From the NCBI RefSeq assembly GCF_943913405.1, contig NZ_CALTYA010000019.1, forward strand, positions 3,965 to 67,964: a DNA stretch of 64,000 nt. The letters are read 5' to 3'. Shown here piece after piece: positions 34,895 to 44,304 of the stretch. The notes under the pieces are model-generated. The model worked only from the letters and a program-made list of their open reading frames with translations, was not told the origin of the DNA and did not search any database. How positions within the stretch are numbered: the first letter of the stretch is position 1; every line of letters begins with the position of its first letter. A program made the position numbers and the translations under genes. This stretch comes from an uncultured Flavobacterium sp. Its GTDB lineage: Bacteria > Bacteroidota > Bacteroidia > Flavobacteriales > Flavobacteriaceae.

Positions 34895-36850
34895 ATGGAA
34901 ACTATAAAAAAGAAAATACTAATTGTTGAAGATCATTTCATAGAAGCGTATGATTTGCAGCTGATTCTTGAAAAAGCTGGCTATGCTGTGACCGGAATCG
35001 CACATTCTGTCGAGCAGGCGATTGAAATGATTTCGCAAGAAAAGCCTGATTTGGTTTGCTTGGATATTTTCTTGAAAGGAAATGAAACCGGAATTGATCT
35101 GGCAAAAAAACTGCAAGAAAACCACATTGGATTCATCTATATTTCTGCCAATTCAAGCAAATCGGTCTTGACAGATGCCAAAAAAACACAGCCTTATGGG
35201 TTTATCGTAAAGCCTTTTCGCGAGCAAGATGTTTTAATTACCCTAGAAATTGCCTGCTACCGCCACAAGCACAGCATGGAATCGCTGTTCCATCAAGTGA
35301 ATATTATCCAAAAAGAAATCGATGGCATTTGCCAGACAGAAGCAAAATGGGAAAATGCACTTTTGGAATTAGGGAGAGCTGTTCAAAGCTATATTCCGTT
35401 TGATTATATGGAAGCTGGTTTTGCTGAAATTCCCAATGAATACAATACGCTTGGCTTGCTTCGTAAGAATTTTGATGACTACAAAATTATAGATTCAGAA
35501 ACTTTTTCAAAGATTAATGCCGTTTCAGCAAAAGAGCTGATCAAGATGAATCAGGATGTGCCTTTGTTTGAAAAGCCAGCGATTTTTGAGAACCATGCCT
35601 TTTTAAAAATATGCCAAAAAGCTCCGCTAAAAAGATTGGTTTCAGAAGTTTTTGGAATACGGTCATTTTTGTCTTTTCCAATAAAAATGGCAAACGGAAT
35701 GAATTTTGGTTTTTTCTTTTACAGCAGAAACCCGAATTCTTACACCAATGAGCATTTGGTTTTAATTGCCCATTTAGAAAATAGTTTTCACAAGTTTGTG
35801 AATGTGATGCACAATTTTAAGAGTACAGAAAAAACGCTGGAAAATGCAACAACAGCTTCTAAAACTGTAATCATTTCAAATGATATTTTTCATGGAATGA
35901 TCGGTAACAGCAAAAGAATGTTTACTGTTTTTGACTACATAAAAAAAGTCGCTCCTTCCGATACTTCCGTATTGATTTTAGGCGAAAGCGGTACCGGGAA
36001 AGAGAAAGTTGCGCAAAGTATACATGCTGTTTCTCCTAGAAAAAATAAGCCTTTGGTGGTTATAAATTGTGGTGCAATTCCAAATAATCTAGCAGAATCT
36101 ATTTTGTTCGGACATGAGAAAGGCGCATTCACGGGAGCTACCGAAAGAAGGATCGGGAAATTTGAACTTGCCGACACCGGAACCATTTTTTTAGACGAAA
36201 TAGGAGAGATGTCGATCGATCTGCAGGTGAAATTGCTTCGGGTTTTGCAGGAAAAAGAGATTGAAAGAATTGGAGGAAATATGCCGATAAAAATCAATGC
36301 AAGGATAATTGCGGCCACCAACAAAAATCTTGAAGATGAAGTAGCTGCTGGAAGATTCAGGATTGATTTATATTATAGGCTTACGATTTTTCCAATATTG
36401 ATGCCGCCGCTTCGCGATAGAAAAGAAGATATTCCGGCGCTTGCCAAGCATTTTGTATCGAGTTACAGCAATCACATGGGACTCAAGCCGCTTTCGATTT
36501 CTGACCATGTGATGGAACAGCTCGTTGCCTATAATTGGCCAGGAAACATTCGCCAATTAGAACATTTGATGCAAAGAAGCATTTTGCTGGCTGACGGAAA
36601 TGTGATTAAAGATATCCAGCTTCCGAAGTTTCAAAATGACCAGAATATAAAAGGAGAATTCCAGAATCTGGAGCAAGAATTTTCAATTAAGACAATCCAC
36701 GAAAATGAACGCGATTACATTTATTTTATCCTGAAAAAATGCAAAGGAAAAGTTTATGGATTGGGTGGCGCTGCTGAACTTTTAAATATTCCGCCTTCGA
36801 CATTGAATTCTAAAATAAAGAAATTAGGCATAAAAATAAGTTCTATTTAA
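34895..36850 (+). CDS. Sigma-54-dependent response regulator (REC-GAF-like-AAA+-Fis)
   Basis: A 651-residue regulator. The receiver domain is about 5-122 with phosphoacceptor Asp57 ('LVCLDIFLKG') and the conserved Lys in 'FIVKPFREQD'. A GAF-like middle region spans about 140-310. The AAA+ sigma-54 activation domain is about 328-560, with Walker A 'GESGTGKEKVAQSIH', the 'GAFTGATERR' loop that contacts sigma-54, and 'GTIFLDEIGEMS'. A Fis-type helix-turn-helix closes the chain ('GGAAELLNIPPSTLNSKIKKLGI'). The GAF insertion gives it two inputs. No histidine kinase is encoded nearby, so the partner is an orphan elsewhere. Confidence 0.93.
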   Translation: METIKKKILIVEDHFIEAYDLQLILEKAGYAVTGIAHSVEQAIEMISQEKPDLVCLDIFLKGNETGIDLAKKLQENHIGFIYISANSSKSVLTDAKKTQPYGFIVKPFREQDVLITLEIACYRHKHSMESLFHQVNIIQKEIDGICQTEAKWENALLELGRAVQSYIPFDYMEAGFAEIPNEYNTLGLLRKNFDDYKIIDSETFSKINAVSAKELIKMNQDVPLFEKPAIFENHAFLKICQKAPLKRLVSEVFGIRSFLSFPIKMANGMNFGFFFYSRNPNSYTNEHLVLIAHLENSFHKFVNVMHNFKSTEKTLENATTASKTVIISNDIFHGMIGNSKRMFTVFDYIKKVAPSDTSVLILGESGTGKEKVAQSIHAVSPRKNKPLVVINCGAIPNNLAESILFGHEKGAFTGATERRIGKFELADTGTIFLDEIGEMSIDLQVKLLRVLQEKEIERIGGNMPIKINARIIAATNKNLEDEVAAGRFRIDLYYRLTIFPILMPPLRDRKEDIPALAKHFVSSYSNHMGLKPLSISDHVMEQLVAYNWPGNIRQLEHLMQRSILLADGNVIKDIQLPKFQNDQNIKGEFQNLEQEFSIKTIHENERDYIYFILKKCKGKVYGLGGAAELLNIPPSTLNSKIKKLGIKISSI

Positions 36851-36851
36851 A

Positions 36852-36895
36852 AAGAAAATCCATTAGTTTCATTTCTTTCACCAATGGATTTTCTT
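36852..36895. terminator. Bidirectional terminator between convergent genes
   Basis: Perfect arms aagaaaatccatt (36852-36864) and aatggattttctt (36883-36895), with an A run after and T-rich sequence on the other strand. It serves the regulator gene and katA. Confidence 0.85.
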
Positions 36896-36901
36896 AAAAA
36901 A

Positions 36902-38368
36902 TTATTCACCAATATTTTTTATTTCATCGATTGGAATTCCAAGCGCATTTGCAATGCCTTCGCCATATTTTTGGTCGGCCTTGTAGCAATTTTCAATATG
37001 CCTTAATTTGATAAAATGTTGCGCTCCGCCAATATTTCTAGCCGTATTTTCAAACAGCAATTGCTTTTTTTCTTCTGTCAGCAAACGGAAAAGATTTCCA
37101 GGCTGTGAATAATAATCTTCATCTTCACGATGGTCCCAGGCAGTTGCATCGCCATAAATTGTAAGCACAGGCTCCTTGTATTTTGGCTGGTCTTTCCATT
37201 CACCAAAACTGTTTGGTTCATAACCTTTTGTGGCGCCATAATTTCCATCAACGCGCATATTTCCGTCACGATGATAGGCATGATAGGGACATCTTGAAGC
37301 ATTTACAGGAATCTGGTAATTGTTCACGCCCAAGCGATAACGCTGTGCATCACCATAAGAAAACAGCCTTCCTTGCAACATTTTATCAGGAGAAAAACCG
37401 ATTCCAGGAACAATATTTGCCGGATTAAAAGCAGCCTGTTCTACTTCGGCAAAATAATTTTCAGGATTTTTATTCAAGACAAATTCTCCAACCGGAAGCA
37501 ACGGATAATCGCCATGAGGCCACACTTTTGTCAAGTCAAACGGATTTATTTTATAGGAATTGGCTTCTTGTTCCGTCATGACCTGAATGTATAATTTCCA
37601 CATCGGGAAATTGCGGTTTTCAATACTGTCATACAAATCTCTTTGATGGCTTTCGCGATCGTTTCCTATTAATTCTGTAGCTTCCTGGTCAGATAAATTT
37701 TCAATTCCCTGTTGTGAACGGTAATGAAATTTCACCCAGAAACGTTCATTATTGGCATTGATAAAACTATAAGTATGGCTTCCAAAACCGTGCATTTTTC
37801 GATACGATTTCGGAATTCCCCTGTCGCTCATTACAATGGTGACTTGATGCAAGGCTTCGGGCAGCAAAGTCCAGAAATCCCAATTGTTGTCAGGACTTCT
37901 CAGATTCGTTTTCGGATCCCGCTTTACGGCATGATTCAAATCTGGAAATTTCATAGGATCTCTCAGAAAAAAAACAGGCGTATTGTTTCCAACTAAATCC
38001 CAGTTTCCTTCTTCCGTATAAAATTTTAAGGCGAAACCGCGAATGTCTCTTTCAGCATCAGCAGCGCCACGTTCACCGGCAACTGTTGAAAAACGGACAA
38101 ACATTTCAGTTTTCTTTCCGATTTCTGAAAATAATTTGGCTTTGGTATATTTCGTAATATCGTGCGTAACCGTAAATTCTCCATAAGCGCCAGAACCTTT
38201 AGCGTGCATGCGCCTTTCAGGAATCACTTCTCGGTCAAAATGCGCCATTTTTTCAAGAAACCAAAAATCCTGAAGCAAAGCAGGCCCGCGTTTTCCAGCC
38301 GTCATTATGTTTTGATTATCAGGAACTGGCGTTCCTGTTGCAGTCGTTAAAATTTTATTTTCGTCCAT
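36902..38368 (-). CDS. katA: Monofunctional heme catalase, small-subunit type
   Basis: A 488-residue clade 3 catalase that splits hydrogen peroxide. Distal pocket: 'RRMHAKGSGAYGEF' (catalytic His) and 'NNTPVFFLRDPMKFPD' (Asn). Proximal heme ligand: 'RLFSYGDAQRYRLG' (Tyr). The length is normal. It is the last gene of a minus-strand run with three alpha/beta hydrolases; the 43-base gap upstream makes co-transcription plausible, though a separate promoter cannot be excluded. Probably cytoplasmic, with no signal peptide. Confidence 0.96.
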   Translation of the reverse strand: MDENKILTTATGTPVPDNQNIMTAGKRGPALLQDFWFLEKMAHFDREVIPERRMHAKGSGAYGEFTVTHDITKYTKAKLFSEIGKKTEMFVRFSTVAGERGAADAERDIRGFALKFYTEEGNWDLVGNNTPVFFLRDPMKFPDLNHAVKRDPKTNLRSPDNNWDFWTLLPEALHQVTIVMSDRGIPKSYRKMHGFGSHTYSFINANNERFWVKFHYRSQQGIENLSDQEATELIGNDRESHQRDLYDSIENRNFPMWKLYIQVMTEQEANSYKINPFDLTKVWPHGDYPLLPVGEFVLNKNPENYFAEVEQAAFNPANIVPGIGFSPDKMLQGRLFSYGDAQRYRLGVNNYQIPVNASRCPYHAYHRDGNMRVDGNYGATKGYEPNSFGEWKDQPKYKEPVLTIYGDATAWDHREDEDYYSQPGNLFRLLTEEKKQLLFENTARNIGGAQHFIKLRHIENCYKADQKYGEGIANALGIPIDEIKNIGE

Positions 38369-38411
38369 AGTTCAAGGATTATTTATTAGAAGGATTGACT
38401 ATGTAATTTTG

Positions 38412-39269
38412 TTATCGAATATGTTCCACAAAATCAATAATATATTTAGCAAAAAGTTCTGGAAATTCATGCTGAGGTCCGTGTCCGGATTGAGGCGTAA
38501 CAATTAGATGACCAGATTTAAATTTCTTTGAAAGCGCATACCAATTTTCTACTGGAAAACAAAGATCATGATCGCCACTTAAAACCAAAATGGGCGTTTC
38601 AGTTTCTAAAATGGCATTTCTATAATTCTCTTTGTCTTCAATATATTCGCCAACGGCCACAGTATAATTGTTCCAAAGTTCAGGAGCAATCGCGCTATCC
38701 AAAGATTCTTTTCTTTCTGCTAACCTGTTGTGGCTTTCCAGTGCTGCTTTTTTGCTTTTTTCAGATTTCGGCTCAAAGAATAAAATTTCTTCGTCGGCCA
38801 AATCATTGTGCAATTTGCGCGAAACCTCGAAAAAAATATCTTCTATTGGAGATTTGTTGATTCCTGGAGGATTTGTTCCTATTAATACTAGGTGGGAGAA
38901 CAGTTTTGGAAAAGCAACGGTTGCTACTTGTGCAATCATGCCTCCAAATGACCAGCCGCAGATCAAACATTCTTCTAATTTCAATGCTCCTGCAAGATCT
39001 TTCACGTCATTTGCAAAGTCAAGCAGCGTTACATTTGGAGTTCCTGTTGAAGAAGCAAAACCTGACGGATCAAAGGTAATTACGTTGAATTTTTTTGCCA
39101 AGCTATCCAAAAAAAGCGGATCCCAAGTATCTAAATTTCCTCTGAATCGATTTAATAAAATGAGCGGTTTTCCGCTTCCAATAGATCGGTAAGCGATTTT
39201 TTTATCTTTTATTGTTGCAAAAAGAATTTTTGAATTGATTGCCAATTCTTTGTTTTCTGTTTTTTTCAT
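38412..39269 (-). CDS. Alpha/beta hydrolase
   Basis: A 285-residue alpha/beta hydrolase without a signal peptide. 'LILLNRFRGNLDTWDPLFLDSLA' is the oxyanion region, but with Asn-Arg in place of the usual His-Gly. 'LICGWSFGGMIAQVA' is the nucleophile elbow, 'VLSGDHDLCFPVENW' supplies the acid, and 'VTPQSGHGPQHEFPE' the His. It resembles the epoxide hydrolase/haloperoxidase branch. Its start overlaps the end of the upstream hydrolase gene (ATGA). Substrate unknown. Confidence 0.85.
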   Translation of the reverse strand: MKKTENKELAINSKILFATIKDKKIAYRSIGSGKPLILLNRFRGNLDTWDPLFLDSLAKKFNVITFDPSGFASSTGTPNVTLLDFANDVKDLAGALKLEECLICGWSFGGMIAQVATVAFPKLFSHLVLIGTNPPGINKSPIEDIFFEVSRKLHNDLADEEILFFEPKSEKSKKAALESHNRLAERKESLDSAIAPELWNNYTVAVGEYIEDKENYRNAILETETPILVLSGDHDLCFPVENWYALSKKFKSGHLIVTPQSGHGPQHEFPELFAKYIIDFVEHIR

Positions 39270-40099
39270 AATAATTGATTGAGAAGTTGCGATGTATTTA
39301 ATTTTTGCTGTTTTTCCTTTTTATCGAGCCAGCTCAAGATATAATTGGCGTCTTCCTTCCAGGTTGGCTGGCCTAAAACATTATGATTTCGGCCGAGAAC
39401 CTCTCTATATTCCACAATAGAGCCATTTTTTGCATATCTTTTATAATTCCTTTTGATCAAATGTGGCGGAATCAAATTGTCTTCACTGCCCGAAGTGATC
39501 AGCAAAGGAACGTGCTGTTTGTTGAAATCTACATAAGCCGCAGAAGTCAGTCCGCCACGAGCCGCCGTTTTTGATTCAGGAATTGCCAGTTTTTCATAAT
39601 TCATTTTTTGTACTTCATAAGGCATTCCGTTTACAAAAGCACGCTGAAAATCCTTGAAAGACATCAGGTATGTTTTTTTAAGGGAAGAAAACAAGCCCAA
39701 GACTTTCCATGTAGAACGCAGAAATTTAAATTCATAAGGAATAATTCCCATTGGCGGTACCGGATGAATGGCTACGCCAAAAGACGCTAGATTTCGATTG
39801 ACCAAAATCTGGGTGATCAAACCTCCTAAAGAATGCCCAATTATAATAGGCTTTTCAGGAAGATTTTTTACAATTGTAGCATAATGGTTTACCAATTCCG
39901 TCAAGGTCAGCGCCGCTAAATTTTTATCATTAGGCTGACGGTCTCGAAGAGTTTTTGCCGTTCCATCTTTATAAATCCAAGCAGGAGCTATTGCATTATA
40001 GCCTTTGCTTTCAAAATAATCTACCCATTCGTCCCAGCAAGCGTGGCTTACAAAGGCGCCGGTAATAAAAATTACGGTTGGTTTGTGATTTGATTCCAT
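39266..40099 (-). CDS. Alpha/beta hydrolase
   Basis: A 277-residue alpha/beta hydrolase. 'VIFITGAFVSHACWDEWVDYFE' is the oxyanion loop region, 'IIGHSLGGLITQI' is the nucleophile elbow with Ser, and 'ITSGSEDNLIPP' and 'EVLGRNHNVLGQP' give the Asp and His. The charged C-terminus (DKKEKQQKL) and missing signal peptide suggest a cytoplasmic enzyme. It overlaps the next hydrolase by 4 bases and follows the secreted esterase-like gene by 5 bases, so all are one transcript. Confidence 0.85.
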   Translation of the reverse strand: MESNHKPTVIFITGAFVSHACWDEWVDYFESKGYNAIAPAWIYKDGTAKTLRDRQPNDKNLAALTLTELVNHYATIVKNLPEKPIIIGHSLGGLITQILVNRNLASFGVAIHPVPPMGIIPYEFKFLRSTWKVLGLFSSLKKTYLMSFKDFQRAFVNGMPYEVQKMNYEKLAIPESKTAARGGLTSAAYVDFNKQHVPLLITSGSEDNLIPPHLIKRNYKRYAKNGSIVEYREVLGRNHNVLGQPTWKEDANYILSWLDKKEKQQKLNTSQLLNQLL

Positions 40100-40104
40100 G
40101 ATTT

Positions 40105-41142
40105 TTATTTTAGGTATTTTTTAAGTTCGGCCGCCGCTTGAAGAAACAAAGCTTTAGTCTGCGGAATTTCAGCAAGGCCGTTCAGCAATCCAAAATCATG
40201 GATCACGTCATTGTATCGTACTGTCGTAACGGTCACGCCGGCATCGCTTAATTTTCTCCCGTAAGCTTCGCCTTCGTCCCTCAAAATATCGTTTTCAGCA
40301 ACTTGAATCAGGGTGGGAGGCAAGCCTTTTAATTGCTGTAAAGTAGCTTGAAGTGGCGAAGCATAAATTTCTTTTCTTTTGGAAGGTGCTACATATTGAT
40401 TCCACATCCATTTCATGAGCGATGCCGTCAGAAAGCGCTGTTTTCCATATAATTTATAAGATTCAGTTTCAAAATTGGCATCTGTAACCGGCCAGAAAAG
40501 AATCTGTACTTTATAATCCACACCGCCTTTTTCCTTAGCCATCAATGCGGAAGCTGTAGCAAGATTTCCGCCAGCGCTATTGCCAACAATTCCTAATTTT
40601 GAGCCGTCGACATTGATTTCATCGCCATGGGCAGTAATCCATTTTGCAGCGGCATAAACTTCATTCACTGGTTGCGGATATTTTACTTCTGGAGCACGGG
40701 AATAATCTACGAAAACACCAGCATAGCCCGTCAATACAGATAAATCACGTACCATTCTTTTGTGTGTTGGATAATCTCCTAAAACCCATCCGCCACCGTG
40801 GATGAACATAAAAACGGGCAATTTTCCTTTTGCGCCTTTTGGTCTTACGATATTCAGCTTGATTTTATAGCCGTCAGAAACAATTTCTTTTTCAGATTCT
40901 TCTATTCCCGATAAATCTACCTTGAAAGCTTCTTGCGCGCCAACTAAAACATTTCGCGCATCAGGAACGGGAAGGCTTTCCAACGGAGCGCCGCCAGAAT
41001 TTAGAGGTTTTAAAAAATCTTTGACTGCTTTTGTCAAATGCGGGTCAGAAGCATAATCAACCTGCCCGAAAGCTTCAGAATTATTTCCAGCCGTAACAAT
41101 AGTCAGCAACAGCATCGGAATAAAGTGTTTGTTATTTTTCAT
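40105..41142 (-). CDS. Exported hormone-sensitive-lipase-type esterase
   Basis: A 345-residue protein. Signal peptide about 1-26 ('LLLTIVTAGNNSEAFGQ'). The HSL (family IV) esterase signature is complete: 'MFIHGGGWVLGDYPTH' (oxyanion), 'GIVGNSAGGNLATASAL' (nucleophile Ser), 'VAENDILRDEG' (Asp) and 'YNDVIHDFGLLNGL' (His). Such enzymes cleave short-chain acyl esters. It is encoded 17 bases after the exported hypothetical protein and 5 bases before the next hydrolase. Confidence 0.9.
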   Translation of the reverse strand: MKNNKHFIPMLLLTIVTAGNNSEAFGQVDYASDPHLTKAVKDFLKPLNSGGAPLESLPVPDARNVLVGAQEAFKVDLSGIEESEKEIVSDGYKIKLNIVRPKGAKGKLPVFMFIHGGGWVLGDYPTHKRMVRDLSVLTGYAGVFVDYSRAPEVKYPQPVNEVYAAAKWITAHGDEINVDGSKLGIVGNSAGGNLATASALMAKEKGGVDYKVQILFWPVTDANFETESYKLYGKQRFLTASLMKWMWNQYVAPSKRKEIYASPLQATLQQLKGLPPTLIQVAENDILRDEGEAYGRKLSDAGVTVTTVRYNDVIHDFGLLNGLAEIPQTKALFLQAAAELKKYLK

Positions 41143-41159
41143 GTTTTCTAGAAATTAAA

Positions 41160-41903
41160 TTATTTTACAGAATAAGGAAGGGAAAGATTGCCGCTCGCCA
41201 CAGAATAAACTTTATACACGCCGAGCATTGGTTTTTCACCGCTTTCCGTATGTTTTGTGCCAGCTCCAGTCGAAACTTCCATGTAACAGCCGACGGCATC
41301 GAACTTAAAATTTGTCTGATTATTGATTCTGAAATCAGGAACAATGACGCGAATTGCATTTCCTTTTGCGACGATATTAAATCCGGGGCTGTCCATGTAC
41401 ATTGCCATTCCGGGATTTGTCGGAGGAAGTTTTACGGCAGGATCGCCTTTTTTGAATTCTTTTACAGACAATCCGCCTTCAACACGCTTGTCTTCCACCA
41501 GAATTACCCAGTGCGCATGCCAAATCAGACCGTCATTTTCAAAATTTCCGTCATTGTTTTCATCCCATAAAGGCGTGTCTTCAAAATCAGGATGCGAAGT
41601 GAGGGCCAAAGCCACGATTCCATCAGTTTTGTTGAAGCCAATGTCTGTAGATTTCAAAGTCGTAGGGAAAACATAGCCTAAAACCGGAGCACCATTTAAT
41701 TGCCCGACTGGTTTTGGCATCGTTTCTCCTGCAATTCCGTCTACTTTGATTTCCCAAACAGTGACGCCAAGGTCTTTGTTATGCGTAATTTTAGCAGATT
41801 TGATCTTGAAATTGCTATTATTGTAATTACCGCATTTGTCACAAGCACTTGCCTTTGAAAAAGTTAAGATTGTGAGACTGATTAAAAAGAATAGTTTTGT
41901 CAT
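41160..41903 (-). CDS. Exported hypothetical protein with a calcium-loop-like motif
   Basis: A 247-residue protein with a signal peptide (1-20, 'LTILTFSKASA') and a CxxC just after it ('CDKCGNYNN'). The mature chain is beta-rich. 'WDENNDGNFENDGLIWHAHW' holds a DxNxDGxFxxD loop like an EF-hand or dockerin calcium site, then a conserved-looking 'WHAHWV'. I do not recognise the family. It is the first gene of the hydrolase/catalase run, so it may work with the exported esterase. Confidence 0.65.
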   Translation of the reverse strand: MTKLFFLISLTILTFSKASACDKCGNYNNSNFKIKSAKITHNKDLGVTVWEIKVDGIAGETMPKPVGQLNGAPVLGYVFPTTLKSTDIGFNKTDGIVALALTSHPDFEDTPLWDENNDGNFENDGLIWHAHWVILVEDKRVEGGLSVKEFKKGDPAVKLPPTNPGMAMYMDSPGFNIVAKGNAIRVIVPDFRINNQTNFKFDAVGCYMEVSTGAGTKHTESGEKPMLGVYKVYSVASGNLSLPYSVK

Positions 41904-42073
41904 TTTGTTTAAATATTAGGTGGATTACTAAATTGATTCTGCAGTTATATTGCAAAAGTCAAATGGTATGCCTAAATGTTTAAACTATTGAAAAATAAGG
42001 GTATGTGCGGTTTTGCAGTGTTTTTAATTCATTTTTATTTCGCTAATTAGCGATATTTCGAGTTTGATTTTGG

Positions 42074-42856
42074 CTAAAATTGATACGTTTTTCCTGATTT
42101 TAAATAAGCCGTTTTGTGTTTTAGCAATTCATTTTTTTCAATGAAATTTTTTAAAAATTTTTCAGTTTCCTTGAAATGCGTCCAGCCTTTGTGATGAATC
42201 GGAATAATAATTTTAGGATTTAGAACGAGTGCCGATTTCAATAAATCATTGCTGTCCATCGTATATTTTCCAAAACCTGACAGATAGCGAAATTGCACAG
42301 AACCAACATGGAAAATGCCTATATTTATTTTATATCTTTTGGCTACCTCATCAATTCCCTTGAAATAAACCGTGTCGCCAGAAATATAAATCACGCCATT
42401 TTCTTGTCCTTCAAATTCAATTACAAATCCGATGACTTTTCCAGAAATAAATTCAGGAATCCAGCTTGGCCTGTGCTGTGCGGGCGTTGCAGTAATTTTT
42501 AGACCTCTTATTTTTGTTGTTTTTACGTAATAACTTTCCCAATTATCAAGACCGATTGCATTTTCTAATTTCTTGGAAGCGTTTTTAGTAGAAATTATTT
42601 TGGAAACTTTTGAAGCAAATTCTTTTCCTTTTGTATCAAAATTATCCTTGTGCTGATGATGGCTCAAAAGAATCAAATCCACATCTTTCAAATCAATATT
42701 ATGTAAAGCTGGATTTTCTGTTTTTCTAGAAAAAGCGCCAAAACCATGATAATATAATTTTCCTGCATTGTCCAAAGTCGGATCTGTCAGAATTTTATAA
42801 CCATTAATTTCTAAAAGGAGGCAAGCGGTATCGATATGTGTAATTTTTATATCCAT
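42074..42856 (-). CDS. Metallo-beta-lactamase-fold hydrolase (UlaG-like)
   Basis: A 260-residue cytoplasmic MBL-fold protein. The metal motif reads 'LLSHHQHKDNFD': the first His pair and Asp are kept, but the last His of HxHxDH is Asn, the 'SHxxHxDN' variant known from a branch of UlaG-like proteins. Further ligands are in 'TATPAQHRPSW', 'YISGDTVYF' and 'IPIHHKGWTHF'. It is probably still a hydrolase with altered metal binding. It lies downstream of the thiolase cluster but beyond its terminator. Confidence 0.82.
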   Translation of the reverse strand: MDIKITHIDTACLLLEINGYKILTDPTLDNAGKLYYHGFGAFSRKTENPALHNIDLKDVDLILLSHHQHKDNFDTKGKEFASKVSKIISTKNASKKLENAIGLDNWESYYVKTTKIRGLKITATPAQHRPSWIPEFISGKVIGFVIEFEGQENGVIYISGDTVYFKGIDEVAKRYKINIGIFHVGSVQFRYLSGFGKYTMDSNDLLKSALVLNPKIIIPIHHKGWTHFKETEKFLKNFIEKNELLKHKTAYLKSGKTYQF

Positions 42857-42901
42857 CAGTTGTTGATTTTAAATTATAAAGTCAAATTTCAAACCAAAAA
42901 A

Positions 42902-42929
42902 ATAGCTTACTGAAAATTCCGTAAGCTAT
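42902..42929 (-). terminator. Terminator of the thiolase/ketosynthase operon
   Basis: Perfect 9-bp arms atagcttac (42902-42910) and gtaagctat (42921-42929). On the minus strand they are followed by a run of seven T. It lies 26 bases after the stop of the thiolase gene at 42955. Confidence 0.85.
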
Positions 42930-42954
42930 CTATGCAATTAAAAAATCGAATATT

Positions 42955-44232
42955 TTATTTTTCTAAAATCATTGTGATGCCTTGACCGCCGGCAGCGCAA
43001 ATCGAAATGAATCCTTTGCCAGAACCTTTTTCGTTTAAAAGTTTTGCCATTACGCCAATTATTCTTCCGCCAGTTGCCGCAAAAGGATGAGCTGCCGCGA
43101 GACTGCTTCCTTTTACATTTAGTTTGTTTCTGTCGATGGTTCCGAGACTTTTGCTCAGTCCTAATTCTTTACTGAGTTCAGGACTTTCCCAAATCTTTAA
43201 AGTGGCTAAAACCTGTGCCGCAAAGGCTTCGTGAATTTCATAGAAATCGAAATCCTGCAAAGACAATCCTGCTTTTGTAAGCATTCTGTCAGCGGCAAAC
43301 AAGGGAGCCAAAAGAAGATTCTGCCTGTTTTTTACATATTCTACCGCCGCAATTTCAGCAAAAGAAATGTAGGCCAAAATTGGAAGCCCGTGCTCATTTG
43401 CCCAATCTTCGCTCGCTAAAAGTATTGAGGAAGCGCCGTCAGTCAAAGGCGTAGAATTTCCAGCTGTCAATGTTCCTTCCAATTTATCAAAGGAAGGTTT
43501 TAGGGAAGCAAGTTTTTGCAGATTCGTGTCTCTCCGCAAGTTATTGTCTTTTTCAAGTCCTAAATAAGGCGAAATCATGTCGTCAAAAAAGCCTTCGTCA
43601 TAAGCTTTTGCCATATTTAGATGACTTTTTAGCGCTAATTCATCTTGATCTTCACGAGAAATCTTATAATATTTTGCAGTAATTTCGGTGTGGCCTCCCA
43701 TTGACAATCCAGTTTGTGGTTCAGAATTACTAGGAACCAAAGGAGTAAAATCTTTCGGGCGTAATTTCAGAAACTGCTTTATTTTTCCGCCAAGGGATTT
43801 TGCTTTCCTTGCTTCTAAAAGTATTTTTCGCATTTTTTCACTTACGGCAATCGGCATATCGCTGATGGAATCGACACCGCAAGCAATTCCTGAATCAATT
43901 TGGCCAAGCGCAATTTTATTAGCAATGTAAATTGCACTTTCAATTCCGGTATCGCAAGCCTGTTGCAAATCACAGGCAGGCGTCGCAGGATTGAGAGAAG
44001 TTTTCATCACCGATTCTCTAATTAAATTGGTATCTGTCATGCGTTTTATGACTGCGCCACCAGCAACTTCGCCCAAAAGCTCGCCCTTTAATTTATATTT
44101 TTCAACGAGGCCATCAAGCGTAGCCGTCATCATTTCTTGATTTCCAACTTCTGAATAAGCCGTATTTGCGCGTGCAAAAGGAATTCTATTATATCCAACA
44201 ACTGCTACTTTTCGAACTTTTATTGTATTCAT
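42955..44232 (-). CDS. Thiolase family acetyl-CoA acyltransferase (FadI/AtoB-like)
   Basis: A 425-residue thiolase. The nucleophile region 'PACDLQQACDTGIESAIYIA' has the acyl-accepting Cys in the place of the usual CASG. 'VKGSSLAAAHPFAATGGRI' holds the active-site His, and 'SICAAGGQGITMILEK' the second Cys at the C-terminus. The middle loop insertion and C-terminal form resemble FadI, the long-chain trifunctional-complex thiolase. It is the last gene of the cluster, 72 bases behind the ketosynthase. Breakdown or Claisen condensation are both possible. Confidence 0.88.
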   Translation of the reverse strand: MNTIKVRKVAVVGYNRIPFARANTAYSEVGNQEMMTATLDGLVEKYKLKGELLGEVAGGAVIKRMTDTNLIRESVMKTSLNPATPACDLQQACDTGIESAIYIANKIALGQIDSGIACGVDSISDMPIAVSEKMRKILLEARKAKSLGGKIKQFLKLRPKDFTPLVPSNSEPQTGLSMGGHTEITAKYYKISREDQDELALKSHLNMAKAYDEGFFDDMISPYLGLEKDNNLRRDTNLQKLASLKPSFDKLEGTLTAGNSTPLTDGASSILLASEDWANEHGLPILAYISFAEIAAVEYVKNRQNLLLAPLFAADRMLTKAGLSLQDFDFYEIHEAFAAQVLATLKIWESPELSKELGLSKSLGTIDRNKLNVKGSSLAAAHPFAATGGRIIGVMAKLLNEKGSGKGFISICAAGGQGITMILEK

Positions 44233-44304
44233 AGGACTTGATTTTTTGACCGTTGAAACTAAATTTTTAGGACAGAAATTTTTATTGAATTTACAATAAA
44301 TTAT

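Noticed and set aside
37183..38350. Several plus-strand frames over katA
   Set aside because: Antisense shadows; katA is unambiguous.
42074..42856. MBL protein seemed to have a broken metal site (Asn in place of the last His)
   Set aside because: The SHxxHxDN form is, as far as I recall, a known variant in UlaG-like proteins, so it was not reported as a defect.
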